From positions 1,302,097 to 1,366,096 of the forward strand of contig NC_011886.1 of NCBI RefSeq assembly GCF_000022025.1: a DNA stretch of 64,000 nt, in the 5' to 3' direction. Within the stretch, counting starts at the first letter, position 1; the number at the start of each line of letters is the position of its first letter. The stretch comes from Pseudarthrobacter chlorophenolicus A6 (GTDB taxonomy: Bacteria; Actinomycetota; Actinomycetes; Actinomycetales; Micrococcaceae). A program made the translations under genes and the position numbers. Positions 1 to 7,617 of the stretch are shown here, one piece after another. Under the pieces are notes generated by a model that was not told the origin of the DNA, did not search any database, and worked only from the letters and a program-made list of their open reading frames with translations.

Positions 1-854
1 CGGCTCAGGAGTTCAATCATGGTGGTGGTGGACGCGATGGTTTCCAGGCAGCCCCGGTTGCCGCAGCGGCACACCAGGCCTTGCTCGTGGATGGTGGCGT
101 GGCCGATTTCCCCGGTAATTCCGACGTTCCCGTAATAGGGGGCCCCGTTGAGTATGAGGCCTGCGCCGATGCCGGATCCGATCTTCAGGAACATGAGGTT
201 ACTGACGCCGGTGTGCTGGCCCCACGTGACCTCGGACCAGGCCCCCAGGTTGGCGTCGTTATCAATGAATACGGGGATTTTCAGTGTGTCTTCCAAGTGC
301 TGGAGGATGTTGATTCCCACCCATTCGGGCAAGATGGCGCCTTGCGCCACGGTGCCGGTGCGGCGGTCGATGGGGCCGGGGATCCCGACGCCGGCGCCCA
401 CTACCGAGGCGCGTTCCGTTCCGCTTTCCTCAAGGAGTTTGGCGAGGAGGGCAACCGCTGCCCGGATGCCTTCCTCGGCCTGGTGGCCCAGCGGCAGCAT
501 GACCGATTCTTCGGCGATTACGTGGTAGCTCAGGGAGGCCAGCACCACCCGCAGGTGCCGCCGGCCGAAGTCGATGCCGACGGCCACTGCGCCATTGCTG
601 TTGAGCCGGACATTCAGCGCCCGGCGTCCGGAGCTGGTGATGGGTTCGGTGGACGCCAGCCCCGAGTCCAGCATGATTTTGACGATGTTGGAGACGGTGG
701 CGGTGGAGAGTCCGGTCTGCCTGGCGAGCTCGGCCTGGGTGGATGGTCCGCCCATCAGGCTTTCGATGATCCGCTGCTGGTTCAGCTGGCGAAGCGCAGA
801 CTGCGAGCCGGGGTTCTTGGGCTTGCTCCTCGTTGAGCGTGGGGTGGCGGACAT
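1..854 (-). CDS. ROK family transcriptional regulator (3' end outside window)
   Basis: Translating the minus strand from the ATG at 854 gives an N-terminal winged helix-turn-helix at about residues 22-62 (QAELARQTGLSTATVSNIVK), then a sugar-kinase-like ROK domain with GIDFG near residue 93, GIPGPID and IGSGIGAG. The ROK zinc motif CRCGNRGC is read close to the window edge, and the gene runs off at base 1. ROK proteins with an N-terminal HTH are usually sugar-responsive repressors (NagC/XylR type). The ligand cannot be told from the sequence, and the expected target genes lie outside the window. The +strand reading frames over this stretch are shadows. Confidence is high for the family and low for the ligand. 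Confidence 0.85.
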   Translation of the reverse strand, partial: MSATPRSTRSKPKNPGSQSALRQLNQQRIIESLMGGPSTQAELARQTGLSTATVSNIVKIMLDSGLASTEPITSSGRRALNVRLNSNGAVAVGIDFGRRHLRVVLASLSYHVIAEESVMLPLGHQAEEGIRAAVALLAKLLEESGTERASVVGAGVGIPGPIDRRTGTVAQGAILPEWVGINILQHLEDTLKIPVFIDNDANLGAWSEVTWGQHTGVSNLMFLKIGSGIGAGLILNGAPYYGNVGITGEIGHATIHEQGLVCRCGNRGCLETIASTTTMIELLS

Positions 855-1059
855 GCTAAGAACATTGCCCTATCTGCACTCTTGTAGTCAAGAAGTTAAC
901 GCATGAGTCATCCTGTGACTGGAACGGAGCCGCCAGGTCAATTGGCCCGCAGCCGCCCGGCTGTGGTGCAGATGGTCCTGCAGCACGGTCCCCGGCGGTG
1001 GCTACGCTGGACAAAGGACTCCAGCCGGGGGCCTGTCCGGAGTAGGGAAGGTGGGAACA

Positions 1060-1854
1060 GTGCTGCTGGCACTCCTGCAGGCAAACGCCGATGTTCTTGA
1101 TATTGACGCGAACTGCGCGGTGATTGACGGTGCGGCGCGGGACGCGGCGGCCGCAGGCGCTGCTCTGCTGCTGACCCCTGAGCTCTTTCCGGTGGGCTAC
1201 GCCCCCCGCCGGGTCCGGGCCGGACTGGATCCCGCCGAACTGCCAGGCCTCCACCGCCGGCTCGCCGGCATTGCCCGCAGCCACGGCATCGGGCTTGTCT
1301 ACAGCTTGCCGCGGATCATGCCGCAGGGGGAGTGGCAGATCAGCGCAACCCTGCTGGACGCGGACGGCAGCATGCTGCTCGGCTACGGCAAGGTCCATCT
1401 CTTCGGCCCTGACGAACGTGCCGCTTTTGTTCCCGCAGAGGAACAGCCCGCCGTCGTCAATTTCCAAGGGATCCCCACCTCCATGGTGATCTGCTACGAC
1501 GTGGAGTTCCCCGAAGCTGTGCGCGCGGCCGCCGCCGGCGGCGCTGAACTCCTCCTGGTGCCAACGGCCCTTGCGCACGGGTTCGATGACGTTCCGCAGG
1601 TCCTGGTCAGGGCGCGTGCGCTGGAAAGCCAGCTGGCCATCGCGTACGCCAACCATTCCGGAGTGGAGGACGGCTGCCGTTTCCTCGGCGGAAGCGTCAT
1701 TGCCGGCCCGGACGGAAAACTGCTGGCCGCAGCAGGGGAGGCGCCGGTGCTGCTGTACGCCGAACTGGACCCGGACGCTCCCCGCCGTGAGCGGGCCGGC
1801 GTGCCCTATCTGGCGGAGCGCCGCCCTGACCTCTACCGCAGCTGGGGCACTTGA
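1060..1854 (+). CDS. davA: nitrilase-superfamily amidase, DavA-like (5-aminovaleramide amidase candidate)
   Basis: Carbon-nitrogen hydrolase with the complete catalytic triad: Glu41 in TPELFPVGY, Lys111 in GYGKVHLF and Cys145 in VICYDVEFPE. A GTG at 1060 with GGAAGG about seven bases upstream gives 264 residues, the usual DavA length; a GTG at 1051 is an alternative but has no room for a ribosome site. From memory, ICYDVEFPE, the VRARA segment and the C-terminal PYLAERRPDL resemble Pseudomonas DavA, which hydrolyses 5-aminovaleramide to 5-aminovalerate and ammonia. The DavB-like oxygenase at 5222-6958, which would make that amide, supports the assignment. The gene is convergent with the PucR regulator. 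Related amidases act on other amides, so the substrate is inferred. Confidence 0.7.
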   Translation: MLLALLQANADVLDIDANCAVIDGAARDAAAAGAALLLTPELFPVGYAPRRVRAGLDPAELPGLHRRLAGIARSHGIGLVYSLPRIMPQGEWQISATLLDADGSMLLGYGKVHLFGPDERAAFVPAEEQPAVVNFQGIPTSMVICYDVEFPEAVRAAAAGGAELLLVPTALAHGFDDVPQVLVRARALESQLAIAYANHSGVEDGCRFLGGSVIAGPDGKLLAAAGEAPVLLYAELDPDAPRRERAGVPYLAERRPDLYRSWGT

Positions 1855-1875
1855 CCCTCCAGCGCCCTGTTGCGC

Positions 1876-3543
1876 TCAGGTGCCAGGCGGGCTTGCGGAG
1901 TCCACGAACTGGAGGGCAATCCATAGTTCGGCCCGGACGGCAGCCTGGTTGAAATCCATGTCCAGCAGCGCAGCCAGGGCGTTGACCTGGCGCCGGACAC
2001 TGTTGCGGTGCAGCCCCAGGTCCTTCGCGGTTGCGTCCCAGTTGCCGTTTGCACCCAGCCAGGAGCGCAGCAGACCCAGCTGGCTGTCCCTGCGCTCCGG
2101 CTCCAACGCCACGACCGGTGCCAGCAGCCGGCTGGCAAGCATGTTGCCGGCTCCGCCGCCGAGCAGCCCGGCCACCGTCCACGCCTGCTCCTCTTCCCGC
2201 ACCGTCCGGCCGGTGGCTGCGACGCGGGGGCGCAGTGCACTTGTAGTACGGTACGCGGACGGGAGGCCGGGGAGTTCGGCTGTTCCGCCAACCACCAAAC
2301 CCCAGCCGAGCCGCTCCACCTCGGCCACCAGCTGGTCATCCACCCTCAACCGGGTGATGGCGGCGAAACCAAACTCGGTAAGTTCCACCAGTTTCGTGTC
2401 GAAAAGCCTCCGCCACTGAAGCAGCTCCCGGACCGGCCCGTCAGCTACCGCGCCGTCCAGCCGGACGCCCTGGACCACCCTGAGGGGGCCGGTCCGGGTA
2501 CCCGAGACGCTTTGGGCCAGCAGGTCCCGGAGGCTGTTCAGCTGCCGGGTGCTGCCGCCGGCGAGGCTCTCCGGGTGCAGCAATACCGCCGTAGCCAGCT
2601 GGCTGGGGGCCAGCGAACCGCTGGTCCGCTGCCGGACAAGAAGCTCCAGCAGTCCCACCACGGAGGACACCACGCTGTTCTGTGCAGGCGTAAGCGGTGT
2701 GGCGGTGCCCAGGACCAGCCCGCCGAGAGTGGCGTCCTTGCTGCTGCGCAGGGGGTGGCCCACAGCCAGCACCTGGCCATGCCCGGGCAGCGCCTCGGTT
2801 TCCACCCGCGGTCCGCTGCCGGCAAGCAGCTTCCTGACCAGTGGCTGCACGGTGGAAAGTTCGACGACGGCTCCTGACTTGGCGCGGACCTTTCCGTCCG
2901 GCCCGAACAGGGCTGCCCATACGGGGATTTTTTGCGTCAGGGCCGCCAGCAGTTCGTGCTCGGGGCGCGCCGAGAGGACGGCCCTCATGAGGTGGCGGTT
3001 CGTTTCGGCCAGCTGGCGGAACGCCTGGGCGTTGCCTGATTCCAGCAGCTTGGAGAACTCCAGTCCAAGCGCGGCAAAGGGGATGCTGGCCGGGACTTCC
3101 ACCAGTGTCAGGCCGCGGCGCCGGCAGGCATCGGCCACCTCGTCGGGTACGGCATCGTAGTACGGCTCCAGCCCGAAGCCCAGGGCGGCCACGCCCGCAG
3201 CAACCAGCCGGGCGACGTACTCGTCAGCCAGTGCCGGATCCACCGTTCTCGGCGCCTGCGGGCGGGAGGTATCCGGGTGCCCCTGGCCGCCGCGTCCGCC
3301 CCCAGCCTCCGGCTGCAGGAAGGGCAGCCCCGCTGTGAGGACGAATTCGCCGTCCAGGAGGTACGGAGTGGGATCCCCGAGCTCGCTTGGCTCCACCCAG
3401 CGGAGGGGCGCACCGCCGTTGCCGGCATCGTGGAGCACCGTGACACCGGCGGGCAGTTTTCCGAGGAATCGGCCCAGCGTCACCGCGTCCTGCTCCGGAA
3501 CGGCGTCCGGCGTCTCCCCGGCAAGTGGTGCAATATGTCTCAT
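1876..3543 (-). CDS. PucR family transcriptional regulator
   Basis: 555 residues with PucR-family architecture: an N-terminal PucR sensory domain (about residues 20-165), a central GGDEF-like region (about 290-430) and a C-terminal helix-turn-helix (about 490-550, WDATAKDLGLHRNSVRRQVN) of the PucR/CdaR type. Family members usually activate catabolic operons for purines, amines or amino acids. This one lies between the DavA-like gene and the divergent permease-DavB pair, so it is the likely regulator of the cluster. A glycine-rich stretch near residue 85 is an insertion in the N-domain. TATAGT stands eight bases before the ATG, so the mRNA may be nearly leaderless. The ligand is unknown; lysine or a breakdown product is my inference. 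Confidence 0.85.
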   Translation of the reverse strand: MRHIAPLAGETPDAVPEQDAVTLGRFLGKLPAGVTVLHDAGNGGAPLRWVEPSELGDPTPYLLDGEFVLTAGLPFLQPEAGGGRGGQGHPDTSRPQAPRTVDPALADEYVARLVAAGVAALGFGLEPYYDAVPDEVADACRRRGLTLVEVPASIPFAALGLEFSKLLESGNAQAFRQLAETNRHLMRAVLSARPEHELLAALTQKIPVWAALFGPDGKVRAKSGAVVELSTVQPLVRKLLAGSGPRVETEALPGHGQVLAVGHPLRSSKDATLGGLVLGTATPLTPAQNSVVSSVVGLLELLVRQRTSGSLAPSQLATAVLLHPESLAGGSTRQLNSLRDLLAQSVSGTRTGPLRVVQGVRLDGAVADGPVRELLQWRRLFDTKLVELTEFGFAAITRLRVDDQLVAEVERLGWGLVVGGTAELPGLPSAYRTTSALRPRVAATGRTVREEEQAWTVAGLLGGGAGNMLASRLLAPVVALEPERRDSQLGLLRSWLGANGNWDATAKDLGLHRNSVRRQVNALAALLDMDFNQAAVRAELWIALQFVDSASPPGT

Positions 3544-3551
3544 GGGCTTTC

Positions 3552-3557
3552 ACTATA
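3552..3557 (-). promoter_or_regulatory. -10 hexamer TATAGT of the PucR gene
   Basis: TATAGT on the minus strand, eight bases before the ATG of the PucR gene. No convincing -35 was found. The close spacing fits a leaderless or very short leader transcript. Confidence 0.45.
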
Positions 3558-3574
3558 GGTCACTTTGCACCCCG

Positions 3575-3601
3575 TTGAGATGCCGCTCACACCCCTACGC
3601 T
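3575..3601 (+). promoter_or_regulatory. possible promoter of the permease-davB pair
   Basis: TTGAGA at 3575-3580 and TACGCT at 3596-3601, 15 bases apart, which is short for a sigma-A promoter. It faces the permease gene and would give a leader of about 40 bases. It lies about 20 bases from the divergent PucR -10, so one bound regulator could affect both. Confidence 0.3.
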
Positions 3602-3648
3602 GGGGTGGGGAATCCAACCATCCACCGACCCATGAACGGACGTCAACG

Positions 3649-5151
3649 ATGACTGTGCCCACACTTCCAGGCCAGGCGACCGGCCGCGCGGACGGCCGCC
3701 CCTCGCTCGGCACCCAACTGCTCCGCCGCAAACCCCTCGCCATGATGGCGGCTGAAGCGGATGCCGGCACCGGCGGACCCCGGTTGGTGCGGAGCTTCGG
3801 CGTGCTGCAACTGACTATGATCTCCGTCGGCGCCACCCTCGGTACCGGCATCCTGGTGATCCTGGGGGAGTCCGTTCCGCTGGCCGGCCCGGCAATCTGG
3901 ATCTCGTTTGCGATTGCGGGCCTCGCCGCCCTGTTGTCCGCCGTCTCCTACGCGGAAATGGCCGGGCTGGTGCCGGTTGCGGGCTCCAGCTACTCGTACA
4001 CCTACGCCACCATGGGCGAAGGCATGGCGTGGATCTGCGGATGGTGCCTGGTACTGGAGTACGCGGTCTCGGTGGCCGCCGTGGCTGTGGGCGCCGGGCA
4101 GTACGTCAATGAGGCGCTGGCCGTCTTCGGGTCTGTCCTTCCGGACGCGCTGTCACAGCCCCCGGGCGATGGCGGCATGGTTAACGTTCCGGCTGTGGTG
4201 ATCGTCCTCCTTGCCACGGTCCTGCTGGTCCGCGGCGCAAAGGAAAGCGCCTGGATCAACACCGCCATTGTGGCGGTAAAGGTCGGCATCCTGCTCTTTT
4301 TCTGCGCTGTGGCATTCACCGCGTTCAACGCCGGCAACTTTGATCCCCTCCTGCCGATGGGGGCTGCGGGCGTCTCCGCGGCAGCTTCCCGGGTGTTCTT
4401 CTCCTACATCGGCTTTGACGCCGCCTCCACGGCCGGCGAGGAAGCGCGCAATCCCAAGCGCGACCTTCCCCGGGCCATCATGCTCTCCATGCTCATCGTC
4501 ACCTCCATCTACGTCCTGGTTGCTGTGGCAGCCATCGGCGCCCGGCCGTGGGGATGGTTCGACGGCACGGAGGCGGCCCTGGTCAAGATCCTGGAAGAAA
4601 CCACCGGGCAGCCGTGGATCGCCCTGGTCTTCGCCGTCGGAGCCGTACTGGCCATTGCCAGCATCGTCCTGACGGTCCTCTACGGCCAGACCCGGATCCT
4701 GCTCTCGATGTCACGCGACGGCCTGGTGCCACAGGTCTTCAGCCGCGTCTCCCGCCGCACCGGAACCCCCGCTGCCGGGACCCTGATCATCGGCATCGCC
4801 GTCGCGCTCACCGCCGGCCTGGTGCCCCTGGGCGCCTTGGCCGACGCCACCAGCATCGGCACCCTGTTCGCCTTCGCCCTGGTAAACGTGGCGGTCATCT
4901 ACCTCCGCCGTGCCCGGCCCGAGCTCGAACGTACTTTCCGGGTGCCGCTCTTCCCGGTGACTCCGATTCTTGGCGCCTTCATGTGCATCTACCTGATGGC
5001 CAACCTCGGCGCCGATACGTGGATCACCTTTGGGGCATGGATGCTCGTGGGAGTGGCCGCCTACTTTGGCTACGGCCGCCGCAACTCCAAAGTGGCTGCC
5101 CTCGGCGGCAGCGAACACCTGGACGTGCCGGCCGCGAACCACCAGTCCTGA
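3649..5151 (+). CDS. APC family amino acid permease
   Basis: About 500 residues with twelve or more hydrophobic segments. The first carries the APC signature GATLGTGILVI, followed by AGLAALLSAVSYAEMAG and SSYSYTYATMGEG, which is typical of the cationic amino acid transporter-like branch of the APC superfamily. The frame is open upstream to 3565, but the ATG at 3649 matches the normal N-terminal length and sits behind the candidate promoter. The DavB-like gene follows after 70 bases and is probably co-transcribed. In this setting it is the likely importer of the amino acid oxidised by DavB, lysine being the best guess. Confidence 0.85.
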   Translation: MTVPTLPGQATGRADGRPSLGTQLLRRKPLAMMAAEADAGTGGPRLVRSFGVLQLTMISVGATLGTGILVILGESVPLAGPAIWISFAIAGLAALLSAVSYAEMAGLVPVAGSSYSYTYATMGEGMAWICGWCLVLEYAVSVAAVAVGAGQYVNEALAVFGSVLPDALSQPPGDGGMVNVPAVVIVLLATVLLVRGAKESAWINTAIVAVKVGILLFFCAVAFTAFNAGNFDPLLPMGAAGVSAAASRVFFSYIGFDAASTAGEEARNPKRDLPRAIMLSMLIVTSIYVLVAVAAIGARPWGWFDGTEAALVKILEETTGQPWIALVFAVGAVLAIASIVLTVLYGQTRILLSMSRDGLVPQVFSRVSRRTGTPAAGTLIIGIAVALTAGLVPLGALADATSIGTLFAFALVNVAVIYLRRARPELERTFRVPLFPVTPILGAFMCIYLMANLGADTWITFGAWMLVGVAAYFGYGRRNSKVAALGGSEHLDVPAANHQS

Positions 5152-5221
5152 ACCACAACTCCCGGCGACAACCCCGGATAATTCGAACCAGCCCGCAGTA
5201 AACCCCGAAGGCAGATATCCA

Positions 5222-6958
5222 ATGACAACCGCTACCGAGCTTCCCGCCTCCGATCCGTCAAGCACCTCAACGCTGACGGAAAACGCTCCCCGTCATCCGC
5301 AGGAGCAGCCCGCGCCCATCACCATGCTCAACCCGGACTTCCCGTTCAGCTACGACCACTACCTGGCCCACCCCGGCGGGCTGGGCGCCGTTCCGGATGA
5401 ACTGTTGGGCACCGAAGTCGCCGTCATCGGGGCCGGGCTCTCCGGACTGGTCACCGCCTACGAGCTGATGAAGCTTGGGCTGCGGCCGGTGGTCTACGAA
5501 GCGGACCAGATCGGCGGCCGGCTGCGGACTGCCAACTTCCCGGCCGCACCCGGGGTGGTGGCTGACCTGGGCGGCATGCGCTTTCCCGTCTCCGGCAAGG
5601 CCTTCTACCACTACGTGGACCTGCTCGGGTTGGAAACCCAGGAGTTCCCCAACCCGCTCTCGGATGCCACCTCCAGCACGGTGATCGAACTCGCCGGCAA
5701 GAAGCACTACGCGGAAAAGCCGGGCGACCTGCCGCCGTTCTTCCGCGAAGTCGCAGACGCCTGGAAAGCAGCCGTCAACGATGGTGCGAAGTTCGGCGAG
5801 ATGCAGGATGCCATCCGCCGGCGCGACACTGCCCGGATTAAGGAACTCTGGAACGAACTGCTCCCGCTGATGGACGAACAGACGTTCTACGGGTTTATCG
5901 CTGCCAGCGACTCCTTTAAGGCGGCAGGTTTCGCGCACCGTGAAGCTTTCGGGCAGGTGGGCTTTGGGACCGGCGGCTGGGACACCGACTTCCCCAACTC
6001 CATCCTGGAAATCCTGCGCGTGGTCTACACCGACGCGGACGACCAGCACCGGCTCATCCGCGGGGGAGCGCAACGGCTGCCCGAAGCACTGTGGCAGCAC
6101 GCGCCGTCGGACCTGGCGCACTGGCCCGCCGGCACGTCCCTGGCATCGCTGCACTCCGGCTCGCCCCGCGGCGCCGTGGGCAAGATCAGCCGGGACCCGG
6201 ACGGGAACCTGCGGGTCCGTGAACGCTGGGGCCGGGAGGCCAGCTACCCCGCCGTGGTGACCACGTGCCAGTCGTGGCTGCTGTCCACCCGGATCCACAC
6301 CGAGGAGGCGCTGTTCCCGGCCGAGCTGTGGACGGCCATCGAACGCTCCCACTACATGCAGTCCTCCAAGACCTTCGTCATGGTGGACCGGCCGTTCTGG
6401 AAGGACATCGACCCGGAAACCGGGAACGAGGTCCTGTCCATGACGCTGACGGACCGGCTGAACCGTGCCACGTACCTGCTGGATAACGGCCCTGACCAGC
6501 CTGCCGTCATCCTGCTGTCGTACACCTGGAACGATGACGCGCTGAAGTGGCTTGCCCTCGACGCGGACGAGCGCGTGGAGCTGATGCTGCACTCGCTGGA
6601 GCAGATCTACCCGGGTGTGGACATCGCGGGCCACATCGTGGGCCAGCCCATCACCGTGTCCTGGGAAGCAGATCCCAACTTCATGGGCGCGTTCAAAGCC
6701 AACCTGCCGGGCCAGTACCGCTACCAGCAGCGGCTCTTCACCCACTTCAAGCAGGACTCCCTGCCCGAATCACAGCGCGGCATCTTCCTGGCGGGCGACG
6801 ACGTTTCTTTCACCGCGGGTTGGGCCGAGGGTGCCGTCACCACCGGGCTGAACGCAGTCTGGGGCGTCGTGAAGCACCTGGGCGGCTCATCCGCGGCCGG
6901 CAACCCCGGGCCGGGCGATCTGCTGGACGAACTGGGCCCGATCAGTCTCGATGGTTAA
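5222..6958 (+). CDS. davB: FAD-dependent amine oxidase, L-lysine 2-monooxygenase (DavB)-like
   Basis: 578 residues. The Rossmann FAD motif is VAVIGAGLSGLVTAYEL near residue 63, followed by GGRLR and LGGMRFPVSGKAFYHYVD. The C-terminal FAD contact is GIFLAGDDVSFTAGWAEGA. The flavoprotein 2-monooxygenases (lysine DavB, tryptophan IaaM, phenylalanine) share this fold and convert an L-amino acid to the amide one carbon shorter, with CO2 release. Segments such as NPDFPFSYDHYL, FGQVGFGTGGWDTDFPNS, MQSSKTFVMVDRPFWKD and the terminal NPGPGDLLDELGPI match what I remember of Pseudomonas DavB, so lysine is the favoured substrate, giving 5-aminovaleramide. The ATG at 5222 follows a GAAGG site; the frame is open further upstream into the permease gene but that part is not coding. 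Confidence 0.75.
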   Translation: MTTATELPASDPSSTSTLTENAPRHPQEQPAPITMLNPDFPFSYDHYLAHPGGLGAVPDELLGTEVAVIGAGLSGLVTAYELMKLGLRPVVYEADQIGGRLRTANFPAAPGVVADLGGMRFPVSGKAFYHYVDLLGLETQEFPNPLSDATSSTVIELAGKKHYAEKPGDLPPFFREVADAWKAAVNDGAKFGEMQDAIRRRDTARIKELWNELLPLMDEQTFYGFIAASDSFKAAGFAHREAFGQVGFGTGGWDTDFPNSILEILRVVYTDADDQHRLIRGGAQRLPEALWQHAPSDLAHWPAGTSLASLHSGSPRGAVGKISRDPDGNLRVRERWGREASYPAVVTTCQSWLLSTRIHTEEALFPAELWTAIERSHYMQSSKTFVMVDRPFWKDIDPETGNEVLSMTLTDRLNRATYLLDNGPDQPAVILLSYTWNDDALKWLALDADERVELMLHSLEQIYPGVDIAGHIVGQPITVSWEADPNFMGAFKANLPGQYRYQQRLFTHFKQDSLPESQRGIFLAGDDVSFTAGWAEGAVTTGLNAVWGVVKHLGGSSAAGNPGPGDLLDELGPISLDG

Positions 6959-6960
6959 GC

Positions 6961-7012
6961 CTGCCGCCGGTGGTTGATCCTGCCGCCGGTGGTTGAGCCT
7001 GTCGAAACCTCA
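6961..7012. repeat. tandem 19-base repeat ending in the GGTGGTTGAGC..TGTCGAAACC motif
   Basis: CTGCCGCCGGTGGTTGATC at 6961-6979 is followed at once by CTGCCGCCGGTGGTTGAGC at 6980-6998 (18 of 19 identical) and then CTGTCGAAACC. Together they make the motif GGTGGTTGAGCCTGTCGAAACC, which also occurs at 39589-39610. The carbonic anhydrase stop codon (7010-7012 on the minus strand) lies directly against its edge. Confidence 0.8.
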
Positions 7013-7528
7013 GGCGTGGAGTTCGCGGTGCTGCGCCGCGAGCTCCACGTACCGTGACGCATTGGCGCGGACGCCGTCGAACTCTTCCTCGGTCAGTTCC
7101 CGGCGCACCTTGGCGGGAACCCCGGCCACCAGCGAGCGGGGCGGAACCACCGTTCCTTCCAGCACCACGGCGCCGGCCGCCACCAGCGAACCAGTGCCGA
7201 TCACCGCGCCGTTGAGGACGGTAGCGCCCATGCCGATCAGGCAGTCGTCCTCCACGATGCAGCCGTGGACGACGGCGGCGTGCCCCACGCTGACCCGTTC
7301 GCCCACCGTGCAGGGGAAGCCGGGGTCCGCGTGCAGCACCACGTTGTCCTGCAGGTTGCTGCCGGCACCCACCGTAATGGCGGCAGTATCCGCCCGGACC
7401 GAGACGCCGTAGAACGCGCTGGATTCTTCAGCCAGGGTGGCGTTGCCGATGATGGACGCCGACGGGGCAATGAACGCTGTTTCGTGAACGGCGGGGGAGT
7501 GACCGCCGAAAGGGTAAAGGGGAGCCAT
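7010..7528 (-). CDS. gamma-class carbonic anhydrase family protein
   Basis: 172 residues, mostly hexapeptide repeats forming a left-handed beta helix, for example SASIIGNATLAEESSAFYGV and GSNLQDNVVLHADPGFPCTV. Candidate zinc-ligand histidines of the gamma carbonic anhydrase fold occur in VVLHAD, VGHAAVVHG and nearby. Family members either hydrate CO2 or act as acyltransferase-like proteins of unknown role. The ATG at 7528 lies six bases after a TAGGGT hexamer, so a leaderless transcript is likely. The next gene upstream, purU, is separated by the palindromic repeat at 7556-7617. No functional partner is obvious. Confidence 0.85.
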   Translation of the reverse strand: MAPLYPFGGHSPAVHETAFIAPSASIIGNATLAEESSAFYGVSVRADTAAITVGAGSNLQDNVVLHADPGFPCTVGERVSVGHAAVVHGCIVEDDCLIGMGATVLNGAVIGTGSLVAAGAVVLEGTVVPPRSLVAGVPAKVRRELTEEEFDGVRANASRYVELAAQHRELHA

Positions 7529-7534
7529 GGCTTC

Positions 7535-7540
7535 ACCCTA
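7535..7540 (-). promoter_or_regulatory. -10 hexamer TAGGGT, leaderless-type
   Basis: TAGGGT on the minus strand with exactly six bases before the ATG of the carbonic anhydrase-like gene. This is the spacing seen before many other genes in the window. Confidence 0.5.
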
Positions 7541-7555
7541 AGCCACCCTTGCACC

Positions 7556-7617
7556 CAACTGAGTAGCAGCAGATGTCGTTTTGGGCCCCCAAAACGACAT
7601 CTGCTGCTACCTAGTTG
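7556..7617. repeat. palindromic repeat element, copy 1 (30-base arms)
   Basis: Left arm 7556-7585 and right arm 7588-7617 are reverse complements at 28 of 30 positions, with only CC between. The core is GTAGCAGCAGATGTCGTTT. The same core with a different centre occurs at 13773-13838. The outer end of the right arm contains the purU stop codon, so the element probably also acts as the purU terminator. Confidence 0.9.

Noticed and set aside
81..836. Plus-strand open frame of 251 codons
   Set aside because: Lies over the minus-strand ROK regulator, whose HTH and zinc motifs are clear.
903..1100. 65-codon frame in the gap before davA
   Set aside because: No ribosome site or family resemblance; it overlaps the davA start. 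The gap appears to be non-coding.
5267..6745. Minus-strand open frame of 492 codons opposite davB
   Set aside because: Shadow; the plus strand carries an intact flavoprotein.
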